A stretch of DNA of 64,000 bases. Origin: Clostridium sp. MSJ-8. Its GTDB lineage: Bacteria > Bacillota > Clostridia > Clostridiales > Clostridiaceae. Made by a program: the position numbers and the translations under genes. The stretch covers positions 1-64,000 of the forward strand of contig NZ_JAHLQH010000029.1 in assembly GCF_018918325.1 (NCBI RefSeq), in the 5' to 3' direction. The stretch's first letter is position 1. The number at the start of each line of letters is the position of its first letter. The notes beneath the pieces were generated by a model that saw only the letters and a program-made list of their open reading frames with translations, was not told the origin of the DNA and ran no database searches. Of the stretch, positions 1 to 8,422 are shown piece by piece.

Positions 1-488
1 AAGTCAAGAACTGAAGCTAAATAACACCAACCATCTTTAATAGTATGAATATAAGTAATATCTCCCACCCATTTTTCATTAATCGAAGTAGTTGTAAAAT
101 CTCTTTTTAAAACGTTTTCCAATCCCTCTATAACCTTTTTATTTGAATGAGGCTTGTATTTTTTTACAGTTACTGCACATAACCCAAGTTCATTCATCTT
201 TCTCTGAACACGCTTTAATGATACATTAAAACCTTCTATACTAAGTATTTTATGAATCCTAGGTGCTCCATATATTCCTTTATTAGCTTTGTATATCCTC
301 AAAATAGCTGCCTTTAGTTTATCGTTCTCTACTTCTCTTGCAGACTTGGTTTTATCTGAAAATTTATAATATGTGCTTCTGGCTACGCCTAGGACGTTAC
401 ACATAGTTTTAATATTATACTTATTTTTATTACTATCTATAAATTCTACTACTTTATCTAATTTTTGGTTGCAAATATGGCCATAGCT
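1..488 (-). CDS. IS3-family transposase OrfB, partial (C-terminus outside window)
   Basis: This is the catalytic half of an IS3-type transposase, read in the -1 frame relative to orfA. Translation gives an HTH_21-like N-terminal part (motif YGAPRIHKIL after a basic segment) followed by the first catalytic Asp context, WVGDITYIHTIKDGW. The remaining D and E of the DDE triad lie beyond position 1. It has no good independent start and is probably made as an OrfAB fusion through the A7 slip at 488-494. The visible 160 or so codons contain no stop, so the transposase may be intact. Confidence 0.85.
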
Positions 489-739
489 TTTTTTAATATT
501 TCATTTTCCTCCTTAATTCTTGCCATTTCTTTTTTTAATTGTTTAACTTCCTTTAATGTCATAACTTCATTTTCATCTACCTTAATTTTTTTTACATCTT
601 TAATCCAACCATTGATTGTTGATTTTGCAATGCCATATTCGCTACTTATTTCAGATACACTCATTCCTGATTTAAATAAATCTACTATCATATCTTTATA
701 ATCTTGATCATATCTTCTGCCCTTTCCCATAATGGACAC
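458..739 (-). CDS. IS3-family transposase OrfA (helix-turn-helix DNA-binding protein)
   Basis: This 93-aa basic protein has an HTH_8 (transposase_8) fold. The segment near residues 25-50 (SVSEISSEYGIAKSTINGWI) is the helix-turn-helix, and residues 60-88 form a Leu/Lys/Glu-rich coiled coil typical of OrfA dimerisation. The ATG has a purine-rich SD (GAAAGGA) upstream. OrfA binds the terminal repeats and, through -1 frameshifting, supplies the N-terminus of the OrfAB transposase. The frame ends at 458, overlapping orfB. Confidence 0.88.
   Translation of the reverse strand: MSIMGKGRRYDQDYKDMIVDLFKSGMSVSEISSEYGIAKSTINGWIKDVKKIKVDENEVMTLKEVKQLKKEMARIKEENEILKKAMAIFATKN
488..494 (-). other. Programmed -1 frameshift slippery site (A7-G)
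   Basis: The minus strand reads A AAA AAG within TTAAAAAAAGCTATGG near the end of orfA. Slipping one base back moves ribosomes into the orfB frame, which continues as SYGHICNQKLDKVVEF with no stop. A AAA AAG is the standard IS3-family heptamer. The call is inferred from the motif and frame geometry. Confidence 0.7.
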
Positions 740-790
740 ATCCTTTCTTAACTAAATATTATTTTACTTAGTTTGACTTAATGTGTCCAC

Positions 791-3244
791 TACTTTATAC
801 TAACACCAGATAAAGAATTATTTATAGATGAAATAAACTCTTCAGATGAATTTGCACTTATAACTATAATGAATTTATTTGAGGAATATGGTTTATTCAC
901 AAATACAGAAAATGGGTATAAAATTCAGGATATTAAAGCAGCATTAAATGTACAAGATCAATATGATTTTCTAGTAAAAAGATGGCTTAATGCATTGTGT
1001 AACGAAGGCTATTTAACTCTTTCTGATGATATGTACTATGGCTTAAAAATAGATAATAAAGATAGATATGATGTACTAAGAGATAAAGTTCAGTATTTCA
1101 TTTCAAAGGATAAAAATATCGAAAATATGGCAAAATACATTTTATCGTCAGGTGAACATCTTAAAGATATAATAGATGGAACAATTAATCCAGTAGATAT
1201 ATTCTTTCCTAAGGGAGATTCAAAAACAGCCTTTGCACTATATAATGAGAATACTTTAGCTACAATTCTTAATGATTTAACTACAAGTGCAGTTAAAAAG
1301 ATAGTTGAGTCTAAAGCTAAAAAAACTATAAGAATACTAGAAGTTGGAGCAGGAACAGGAGCAACAACTGATGGAATATTAAACTCTCTTGAGAATTATG
1401 ATAATATCGAATATTATTTCACAGATATATCTAATTATTTCTTCAAACTAGCTTCTTCAAGATATGAAAAATATCCATGGATTACATTCAAATTATTTGA
1501 TATTAACAAATCACCATTAGAGCAAAATATAGATTTAGGATATTTTGATATTATCATATCAGCTAACGTTCACCATAATGCCAAAGATGGAAACAAGGCT
1601 ATGAAAGTGTTACATGATAGTCTAAGTCCAAATGGATATATGATATTTGTTGATGCTATAAAAGAAAGTTATTCATTACTTATATCTAAAGGAATCTTAC
1701 ACAATGAAGAAATTCTAGATAATAGAAAAGATGAAGATAAAATATTCTATAGCGATAATGAGTGGTTAGATATGTTTAATTCTAACGATCTTAAAGTATC
1801 ATTTAGTTATCCAGCTGATAATAGTACGTTAAAAGCCGCAAATTTAAAATTATATGTAGTTAAAAGTAATAAATCCTATGAAGACATAGATGAAGAAATT
1901 GTTTATAAAACCATAGAAGATGAAGTTGGATTTATTGAAACAATAAATAAAATAGTGATATCAGATGTATGTGTAAAAGATGGATTATTAGATAAAAATA
2001 AGATTATAGAATGTGAAAAAATACTTAATAATTCAAATAGTACATCTAAGAATGTTAAAGAAGAACCTAGAAATGAATTAGAAACAAATATTCTTAATAT
2101 TTGGGAAGAAGTTCTAGAACAAAACTCTATATCTATAAATGATAATTTCTTTGAAGTTGGTGGAGATTCACTTCTAGCATCTATGATGGTTACTAAACTT
2201 AGAAGTAATTTAAAAGAAGCAAAAGAATTAGAGTGGGACAAGCTTATGCAAGTAGTTCTCCAAAATCCTACAATTAAAGACATAGCAAGTATATTAAAAA
2301 ATAATGATAGTGAATATCCTGATTTTTGTATAGAGTATCAAAAAGGAAGTGATACACCTAATAATCTTTGGGTATTATTTGTAAATGGTACAGGAACTAT
2401 GGCTATATATAATAATCTTTTATCTATTATAAAATCTAAGATATCACCTGATGATAAAATAATAGGATTGCATTGTGGTAACTTCAATGAGTATATAAAT
2501 CTTCCTTCAGATAAGGTTGTAGAAACTTTAGCTAAGAGAAATTGTGAATTCCTTCAGTCAATAAAATGTAATAAATATAACTTTATAGGCCATTGCTTTG
2601 GTGGTGGAGTAGCTATTGAAACCGCAAAGAATCTTAATGATGTAGGAATAAAGAATATTACACTTACAACAATAGATACACGTAGATGGAATGTATTTGC
2701 TTCAAATGCACTTATGCTAGAGAGAGGCTTTGGAGAAATGTCAGGAATAGATGTATCAAAATGTGGACATACCGTTTCTGATGATGCAATAGAAAAAGCT
2801 CTTAATGATTTTATAGCTAAAAATGATAGAATGATGACTGCAGAAGAATTATGTACATCTGAAGATATAGATAAAGAAGTAAGAGATTGTTATGCTAAAC
2901 TAAGTAAAGTACCTCAAGATGAAAGATTACATTTAATGTTTAGAAGTGATTCTTCGGATGATACTCAAGAGAAGCAGCTTATAATGTTATATAAAGTATT
3001 TAATAAATGTTTTGAAGGATTTATGGCCTTTGCTCCACATAAATATCAAGGGAAAGTAGATGCTATTCGTTGTGAAATTACTACTAGCTTCTTTATACCA
3101 GATCCTAAAGCTGGAGAATCTGATTATATGCTTGAAGCTGTAGATGGTGATGTAACTAACTATTATGTAGGTGGAGATCACTTTACATGTTTAGAATCAC
3201 CTAATGTAGAAAAAATAGCAGAAGTAATACTTAAAAATATGTAA
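791..3244 (+). pseudogene. 5'-truncated NRPS/PKS-type megasynthase: methyltransferase, carrier and Cys-thioesterase domains
   Basis: The frame is open from the IS end at about 790, and 26 codons precede the first Met at 869. That Met has no Shine-Dalgarno sequence, so this is the tail of a longer gene cut by the IS. Numbering from 869: residues 1-80 resemble the winged-helix lead-in of NRPS/PKS C-methyltransferases; a SAM site (ILEVGAGTGATTDG) lies near 157-170; a carrier domain has its phosphopantetheine Ser in GGDSL at 434; a type I thioesterase spans about 515-790. The thioesterase nucleophile motif is GHCFGG with Cys576, where Ser is usual, and its His is in GGDH at 771. The MT-PCP-TE order resembles the end of yersiniabactin-type synthetases. 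The gene is followed after 16 nt by a reductase gene. It could be transcribed from the IS, but the full synthetase cannot be made. Confidence 0.85.
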
Positions 3245-3260
3245 AAAAGGAGAATAACAA

Positions 3261-4385
3261 ATGGAAAACTTAATAGGTATTATCGGGAGTAGTGGTGCAA
3301 TAGGTAAAGTAGCAGCTAATATATTAACCACTAACCATAAAGTAAAAGGCGGACAAAGGAACAATAAAAATATAATTAATAATGATAACTTTACTTATGA
3401 ATATCTAGATATATTTGACAATGAATCATTAGAAAACTTTTGTAAAACTTGCACAGTAGTATTAAACTGTGCAGGTCCAACTTATAAGATAAGAGATAGT
3501 ATTGCTAATGTATGTAATAAATTTAATGTGAAATATGTAGATGTAAATGGAGAAATATTATTAAATGAAGAGGTACTAAACAAACTAAGCTTAAATTCCA
3601 ATTGCTATATTATTGGTTCTGGTGCTGTCCCAGGATTATCATCTATACTACCTTCTTATTACTGTAATAAAGATTTCGATACTATATCATCTATAAAATG
3701 CTATCAAGGAGGAAGAGAGAAGGCAACTCGAAACAGTATAATTGATATTATGGCTAGTAGTTTCGAATCTTCTGGATATCCTAACTCATATTATGATAAT
3801 GGAGATATAAAAAAAGATGATAATATAGATATAGAATTTAAATATCCAGTAATAGGTTTTCAAGAAAATATATTTTTAAAGCCTTATTTGAGTAAAGAAA
3901 TTATAAGTGTAGCTAAAAAATGTAATATAGATACAGCCTTTTGGTACAATGCTATACCAGATGAAGAAATATTAAATGTTGCAAACAATATGTATACTAA
4001 TGCATTAAAAAGTGGTTTAGGTAAAATGTCTGAAAGCCAAATAGATGAAAACTTCAGAATATTTCAAGCAGTATATACTTCAAGACCAATATGGAACTCA
4101 ATAGTTTATGAGATATATGGTACAAAAGAAGGTAAAAACTATAGTGAGAGAATAATATGTAACTTAAATGAATCTTATAAAGTATGTGGAATTGTTGCTG
4201 CAATGACTGTAGAAGCACTACTTAATAAAGATGTAACAGGATTACATTGGAGTTATGAAATAGTAAATGCTGAAGAAGTAATAAATAAATTAATAAATTC
4301 AAATGCAATTTCAGACTTATCTGTATCAGAAATAATAATAGATGAAGAGTCAGGAGAAGAATTAGAGGAAGAAAGCTTCATCTAA
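3261..4385 (+). CDS. Saccharopine-dehydrogenase-like NAD(P)-binding reductase
   Basis: This 374-aa protein has an N-terminal Rossmann fold with the dinucleotide motif GSSGAIG at residues 9-15, followed by VLNCAGPTY and GAVPGL, both usual in saccharopine dehydrogenase-like oxidoreductases. The SD AAAGGAG precedes the ATG, and the gap from the truncated synthetase gene is only 16 nt, so the two were one operon. Such proteins next to synthetases often reduce an enzyme-bound intermediate; the substrate here is unknown. I considered a thiazolinyl imide reductase because of the methyltransferase module, but that family (PchG/Irp3) is Gfo/Idh-like and the match is not clear. The tail is unusually acidic (residues 360-372). 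Confidence 0.75.
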   Translation: MENLIGIIGSSGAIGKVAANILTTNHKVKGGQRNNKNIINNDNFTYEYLDIFDNESLENFCKTCTVVLNCAGPTYKIRDSIANVCNKFNVKYVDVNGEILLNEEVLNKLSLNSNCYIIGSGAVPGLSSILPSYYCNKDFDTISSIKCYQGGREKATRNSIIDIMASSFESSGYPNSYYDNGDIKKDDNIDIEFKYPVIGFQENIFLKPYLSKEIISVAKKCNIDTAFWYNAIPDEEILNVANNMYTNALKSGLGKMSESQIDENFRIFQAVYTSRPIWNSIVYEIYGTKEGKNYSERIICNLNESYKVCGIVAAMTVEALLNKDVTGLHWSYEIVNAEEVINKLINSNAISDLSVSEIIIDEESGEELEEESFI

Positions 4386-4419
4386 TATATTAAAATACTA
4401 AGAAAGGACACAATAAATA

Positions 4420-5343
4420 ATGAAAAGAAAAAAGAAGAGGATATTACCTATAATCATAATAGTAGTTGTATTAATAGCCATATATTCTACACTAACTACT
4501 ATGCCTGTATCTGGTGCAACACAAAAATGCAATCTAGACAATACTGGGAATATAGTGGAAGTAAATGGATATGATATATGGTATAAGATATATAATTATA
4601 AATCAGATAATACACCTATCTATGTTATTCCAGGAGGAAACGGCTTTTCATCTGAATATTTAGAAGATAGTTTAGATTTTCTAGCAGAAGATCATCCAGT
4701 TATATTCTTTGATCCACGTTGCTCTGGAAATTCAGAATATACAAAAGATTTATCTAGCTGCACATTTGAAAATTATGCTAAGGATCTAGAAGCACTAAGA
4801 AACTATTTAACTCCTAATAAAAAAATAATAGTTGTTGCACATTCTTACGCTGGGGCTACCGCTATGAAATATTCTATTGATTATGGAAATAATCTAGAGA
4901 GTATGATTCTTATATCATCAGTAGGAAGTAGTAAACATATATTCTTATCTAATTCTTACTTCAAAACTGGATTACCACCTATAAATCAAACAAAATCAAA
5001 CAAATGGTATGTAGATAATATCTCAGCTATGTATGGAAACTATTGTGAGAATAAAGATGTATTAAAAAGCTTCAAGAAAACTAAGTTTAATTATGCACTT
5101 ATGATGAAAAATGCTGCATTAGATAGCTATGACTATACAGATGATCTACATAATGTTAATGTTCCAACACTTATATTAGTAGGAAATGATAAAGAAACCC
5201 CTATAACCAATAGAGAAATAGCTAAAGATTTAAATAAAACTATAAAGAATTCAAAGCTGTACGAATTTGATAATAGCGGACATTTTTGCTTTGCAGAAGA
5301 ACCCACTAAGTTCAAAGAAGTTGTTAATGACTTTATTGATTAA
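4420..5343 (+). CDS. Membrane-anchored alpha/beta hydrolase, proline-iminopeptidase-like
   Basis: This 307-aa protein begins KRKKKR, followed by a hydrophobic helix (residues 8-27), so the enzyme is probably exported and tethered outside. The oxyanion segment PGGNGF, then FFDPRCSGNS, and the nucleophile elbow AHSYAG (Ser142) match peptidase family S33. Asp257 (GND) and His288 (SGHF) complete the triad. The family usually has DPRGSGRS; here a Cys replaces the first Gly. It follows the reductase by 34 nt and lies in the same probable operon. It may process or detoxify the peptide product outside the cell; that is inference. A dispersed repeat starts right after its stop codon. Confidence 0.78.
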   Translation: MKRKKKRILPIIIIVVVLIAIYSTLTTMPVSGATQKCNLDNTGNIVEVNGYDIWYKIYNYKSDNTPIYVIPGGNGFSSEYLEDSLDFLAEDHPVIFFDPRCSGNSEYTKDLSSCTFENYAKDLEALRNYLTPNKKIIVVAHSYAGATAMKYSIDYGNNLESMILISSVGSSKHIFLSNSYFKTGLPPINQTKSNKWYVDNISAMYGNYCENKDVLKSFKKTKFNYALMMKNAALDSYDYTDDLHNVNVPTLILVGNDKETPITNREIAKDLNKTIKNSKLYEFDNSGHFCFAEEPTKFKEVVNDFID

Positions 5344-5616
5344 TATATTTCAATAATTAATATCAAAATTATATGTTTAAGTAAATAATGTAATATGGAT
5401 AAAATTCAATGTTATTTGGTTTGATTAATATTATGTTTGTTATTAGTATCAATATTATGTGTTTTCATAAATAGCATAATTTCATTAAGCATTTCTAAAT
5501 ATAAAAAAATTAATGTATTATTGTTAGATAACTTATATTTTACAATAATTAATATCAAAATTATATGTTCTAAGTAAATAATATAATATCATTAAGTATT
5601 TACTAATATAATAAAA
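5344..5616. repeat. Dispersed AT-rich repeat, two diverged copies, also present at 51.5-51.7 kb
   Basis: Positions 5351-5389 and 5542-5582 share a roughly 40-base AT-rich core (for example AATTAATATCAAAATTATAT). The same core occurs inverted at about 51650-51700. The flanking block at 5400-5435 (CAATGTTATTTGGTTTGATT) also recurs there. Both main copies begin immediately downstream of a stop codon. I see no coding potential here. Confidence 0.75.
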
Positions 5617-5697
5617 AAGAGTAAAGATCCCTAAATACTATAAACTCGCTAAAGCTCAGACAGTATAGTATTTTTAACGGGATCCTTACTTTTTTAT
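5613..5697 (+). terminator. Strong bidirectional terminator hairpin
   Basis: AGTAAAGATCCC at 5620-5631 pairs with GGGATCCTTACT at 5679-5690 (one bulge), and an inner ATACTATA / TATAGTAT stem extends it. An A run precedes the hairpin and a T run follows it, so it could stop transcription from both sides. It closes the reductase-hydrolase operon on the plus strand. Confidence 0.8.
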
Positions 5698-5728
5698 TAT
5701 AAGAAATACTAAATTCTATTATAGATAA

Positions 5729-6384
5729 TTTACTTAAATCAATAATTTGATATTAATTAACTGAAAAGATAAGTAATCAAAAATAAATATATTCAATAAT
5801 TTTTTTTATAAAGTAAGAATTACTGAAGAGATAAGATACTTGTAATAATATAGATATACTAAAAATCACCATAACGCTTAAATTAATTAAAATATAATAA
5901 GCTTAGTGGAAGTAACCATTATTGTTAAGGTTAGAATTATAGGTAGATATAGAATAATATAACCATGAAGAATTACAGATTAGTGTGAGTAATATGGAAC
6001 AATAGGTTACTGAACTAATGCTATTATATTTTAATTATCAATATTTACTTAAATCAATAATTTGATATTAATTAACTTAAAAGATAAGTGATTAAATAAT
6101 AAATATACTCAATAATATTTTAAAGTAAGAATTACTGAATACTTAAGATACTTGTAATAATATAGACACACTAGAAACTACCATAACGCTTAAATAATTA
6201 AAATATAATAAGCTTAGTGGAAGTAACCATTATTGTTAAGGTTAGAATTATAGGTAGATATAGAATAATATAACCATGAAGAATTACAGATTAGTATAAA
6301 TAAAATTGAGCAAACGCTTTGTAAAATCAAAGTCATTCTATTTTAATTGGTTATTGAACTAATGCTATTATATTTTAATTATAA
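5729..6384. repeat. 315-bp tandem noncoding duplication with conserved potential RNA stems
   Basis: Unit 1 (5729-6040) and unit 2 (6044-6384) are nearly identical for long stretches. The block from ACCATAACGCTTA to GAAGAATTACAGATTAGT is the best conserved. Unit 2 carries an extra segment of about 30 nt near 6300-6345. Within each unit CCATAACGCTTA can pair with TAAGCTTAGTGG, and TAACC with GGTTA just after, giving two adjacent stems. No ORF of note exists. The unit's first part (ACTTAAATCAATAATTTGAT) recurs inverted near 51545-51570. The block could be a duplicated small RNA or a mobile noncoding element; I cannot decide. Confidence 0.72.
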
Positions 6385-6449
6385 ACATTCATAGTCTTGT
6401 AAATTTAAAAACTTTACTTATAATAATAATGTAAAGAAATGTTTAGTGT

Positions 6450-6467
6450 TACATTATCTATAATGTA
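6450..6467 (+). promoter_or_regulatory. Palindrome in the leader just upstream of an SD
   Basis: TACATTA-TCTA-TAATGTA forms a perfect 7-bp-arm palindrome ending a few bases before the SD AAGGAGGGG of the gene at 6482. It may be an operator or a small leader hairpin. No regulator is identified. Confidence 0.4.
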
Positions 6468-6481
6468 GAAGGAGGGGACTT

Positions 6482-6955
6482 ATGTATAAAAAAATATTAA
6501 ATAACGCAAACTTACCTGTAACCACTATTTTAACAAATGAATTACTAACTGTTAATGAGGATATAAAAAATTATGGCTTAAGTTTAACTAAAGATGAGGC
6601 CCTATCTATAATAGAGAAACGAAATGAAAGCTTAGAAGATAACGGTAGAATTGAATTTAATAATGTTTTAGTAAAAAAATTAATAATTGAATTTGCTAAT
6701 TCTAGTTATATAACTAAAGATAATTTTGCAGAAACAATATATGACTTAATAGATATATTTTATTTCTATAAGAATGAAACTTATGATAAAATACCTGATG
6801 ATAAGCTCATAACCATTATGAGAGATTCCTTTGATAATGAATGTGAAGGATCACTAGAATTGTTACAATGTAAAACTTTAGATACAATATCACAAGCTAT
6901 AAAAGAGCAAACTATAGCAAATGAACATCAAAAGCTAAAAAGGGGAATTAAATAA
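6482..6955 (+). CDS. Conserved clostridial protein of unknown function (DUF6323-like)
   Basis: This 157-aa protein has a strong SD (AAGGAGGGG) 6 nt before the ATG. It is helical and acidic, with LSLTKDEALSIIEKRNESL near residues 33-53, NGRIEFNNVLVKKLI, and FAETIYDLIDIFYFYKNETYD. From memory these segments match the clostridial family DUF6323; I could not check this. The stop and the next start overlap by one base (TAATG), so the pair is translationally coupled. Such pairs are seen in several clostridia without a known role. There are no membrane segments and no catalytic motif that I recognise. Confidence 0.7.
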   Translation: MYKKILNNANLPVTTILTNELLTVNEDIKNYGLSLTKDEALSIIEKRNESLEDNGRIEFNNVLVKKLIIEFANSSYITKDNFAETIYDLIDIFYFYKNETYDKIPDDKLITIMRDSFDNECEGSLELLQCKTLDTISQAIKEQTIANEHQKLKRGIK

Positions 6956-8265
6956 TGAAAGATTTACAAATCAACAAAACACATTATACTCAAGATTTGC
7001 TATTAAAGCTAAAAGCTATAGGAGCTATAACTGAAGAAGAATATGAAAACTTAACTATAGATATATTCAATTTACTTCAAAGTGAGGTTGAACGTTATAC
7101 TGCTGGAAAAAGCTCTTCTATACAAGTACATATAGGAGAGAAGATACTATTATCTATATACTATATATTAGGTTTATCACTAAAAACAATAAATTCAACT
7201 GATGGAGTAGTTTCTTATCTTCATAACAATACTATGTATAATATCTATGAAGAAGGTAAACTAATACTAAAGAATTTACTAAAAAAATCAAAAAAACTCC
7301 TTGAATTAGTTAAGAATTCTAGATTAGAAGTTAGTAATTATTCTTATAATGACACTATTGATGATGGAATATCTATATTTTTTGATAATTATAATTATGA
7401 ATTCTTTGCTCATGAAACACCTGCCATGATAGATTATCAGCTTGCAGTTTGTTATATGGATACAGATGGAGTAGAGTATATACATGAATATTTAGAAAAA
7501 TTACTATTTGAGAATTACTTCTGTAATTATTATAATAAAGATTCTATTAATAAAATATTATCATCAATAGAAGATTCAGATCACTTGCTTATAAACATCT
7601 TTCAAATAATTCTTAATAATGCTATTGCATGCAAATTGCTAGATAAATCTAATAAATCTATAGAATTATCCCCTGAAGATTTAGATACATTATCAAACTT
7701 ATTCTATTTGCAAGAAGATATGGACATATCTAAGATTATATATAATGCATCTATAGAGATAATTGAAGAACTTAAGATTCAAGATGAAAAGTGGATGAAA
7801 TACATCTTTTTATCTTTAAAGAAAGAAATGAGCCATATCATAAGCAATATATTAAATGGTGAGTTAGATAAAACTTTCATTGTTGTTAAAGAAAAAGCTG
7901 CAGTTTCTTCATCATTTATACCAAGGGCTAGAATGTCTGATGAAAAGTTTAGAGAATTACTTAAAGAAATTAATTCTTGTAGCAATGTAAAAGATAAAAT
8001 TAATATACTAAAATATGATGTTGATTCAATATATGATCTTATAGATATATTAGAAAGTGATACTATCTCTGCTAATGAATATTATATGATATTTAATAGC
8101 TTTACTAAAGAAATATTAGCTCTTATCTATAGTTATGGAATTGATAATATAGATATAAAAGAAGTTGATACATTTGATTGGCGAAAATTTTATATGTCCT
8201 ATATAGAATCTATAGAAGAAAATGCTATGAATGAGATAATTGAATTATCAAAGATGCTAAGATAA
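6955..8265 (+). CDS. Conserved clostridial protein of unknown function (DUF6179-like)
   Basis: This 436-aa, mostly helical protein overlaps the previous stop codon by one base. The N-terminal block (YTQDLLLKLKAIGAITEEEY, then RYTAGKSSSIQVHIGEKILLSIYY) and the HETPAMIDYQLA segment near residue 150 fit my recollection of family DUF6179, the usual partner of DUF6323. There is no signal peptide or obvious membrane span. The pair has its own leader and ends at a hairpin terminator, so it is a two-gene operon, perhaps a complex. The function is unknown, and nothing nearby points to one. Confidence 0.68.
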   Translation: MKDLQINKTHYTQDLLLKLKAIGAITEEEYENLTIDIFNLLQSEVERYTAGKSSSIQVHIGEKILLSIYYILGLSLKTINSTDGVVSYLHNNTMYNIYEEGKLILKNLLKKSKKLLELVKNSRLEVSNYSYNDTIDDGISIFFDNYNYEFFAHETPAMIDYQLAVCYMDTDGVEYIHEYLEKLLFENYFCNYYNKDSINKILSSIEDSDHLLINIFQIILNNAIACKLLDKSNKSIELSPEDLDTLSNLFYLQEDMDISKIIYNASIEIIEELKIQDEKWMKYIFLSLKKEMSHIISNILNGELDKTFIVVKEKAAVSSSFIPRARMSDEKFRELLKEINSCSNVKDKINILKYDVDSIYDLIDILESDTISANEYYMIFNSFTKEILALIYSYGIDNIDIKEVDTFDWRKFYMSYIESIEENAMNEIIELSKMLR

Positions 8266-8350
8266 TTATATTAGCAATAATAAAAGCTATTTATAACAAC
8301 AAACTATAATAGTTCATAATTTATCTTATAAATATTAACATATTGATTTG

Positions 8351-8409
8351 CCACCCATCTTTATTAGCTATCAAGTTTATATTTAATAGCATATATAATA
8401 TATGGGTGG
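8351..8409. terminator. Hairpin terminator between converging genes
   Basis: CCACCCAT at 8351-8358 pairs with ATGGGTGG at 8402-8409 around an AT-rich loop. It lies between the DUF6179-like gene and the 3' end of asnB, so it probably serves both. Confidence 0.6.
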
Positions 8410-8422
8410 TTAATAATTCTAA

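Larger units (their letters stand above)
1..790 (-). mobile_element. IS3-family insertion sequence (IS150-like), truncated by the window edge
   Basis: Two minus-strand frames, orfA and orfB, overlap in the -1 arrangement typical of IS3 elements. The outer end lies near 784-790, where the minus strand reads GTGGACACATTAAG just upstream of orfA. The other end and any target duplication lie outside the window. To the right of the end, an open frame runs straight into the methyltransferase-PCP-thioesterase gene, so the element has interrupted that gene. Family assignment rests on the orfA helix-turn-helix, the orfB catalytic region and the frameshift signal. Confidence 0.88.

Noticed and set aside
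465..701. Plus-strand frame opposite orfA, and similar hydrophobic frames opposite many genes
   Set aside because: These mirror frames of AT-rich minus-strand genes have no SD and odd composition, and the gene on the other strand has clear homology.
3261..4385. Reductase as a thiazolinyl imide reductase of a siderophore pathway
   Set aside because: The fold motifs fit saccharopine dehydrogenase-like proteins better, and no cyclisation domain is visible in the truncated synthetase.
5613..5697. Long hairpin considered as a riboswitch or T-box
   Set aside because: The A-run, symmetric stem and T-run fit a bidirectional terminator, and no aptamer core or downstream regulated gene is close.
5351..6384. 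Repeats considered as a CRISPR array
   Set aside because: The units are long, only two to three in number, and not spaced by unique short spacers; no cas genes are present.
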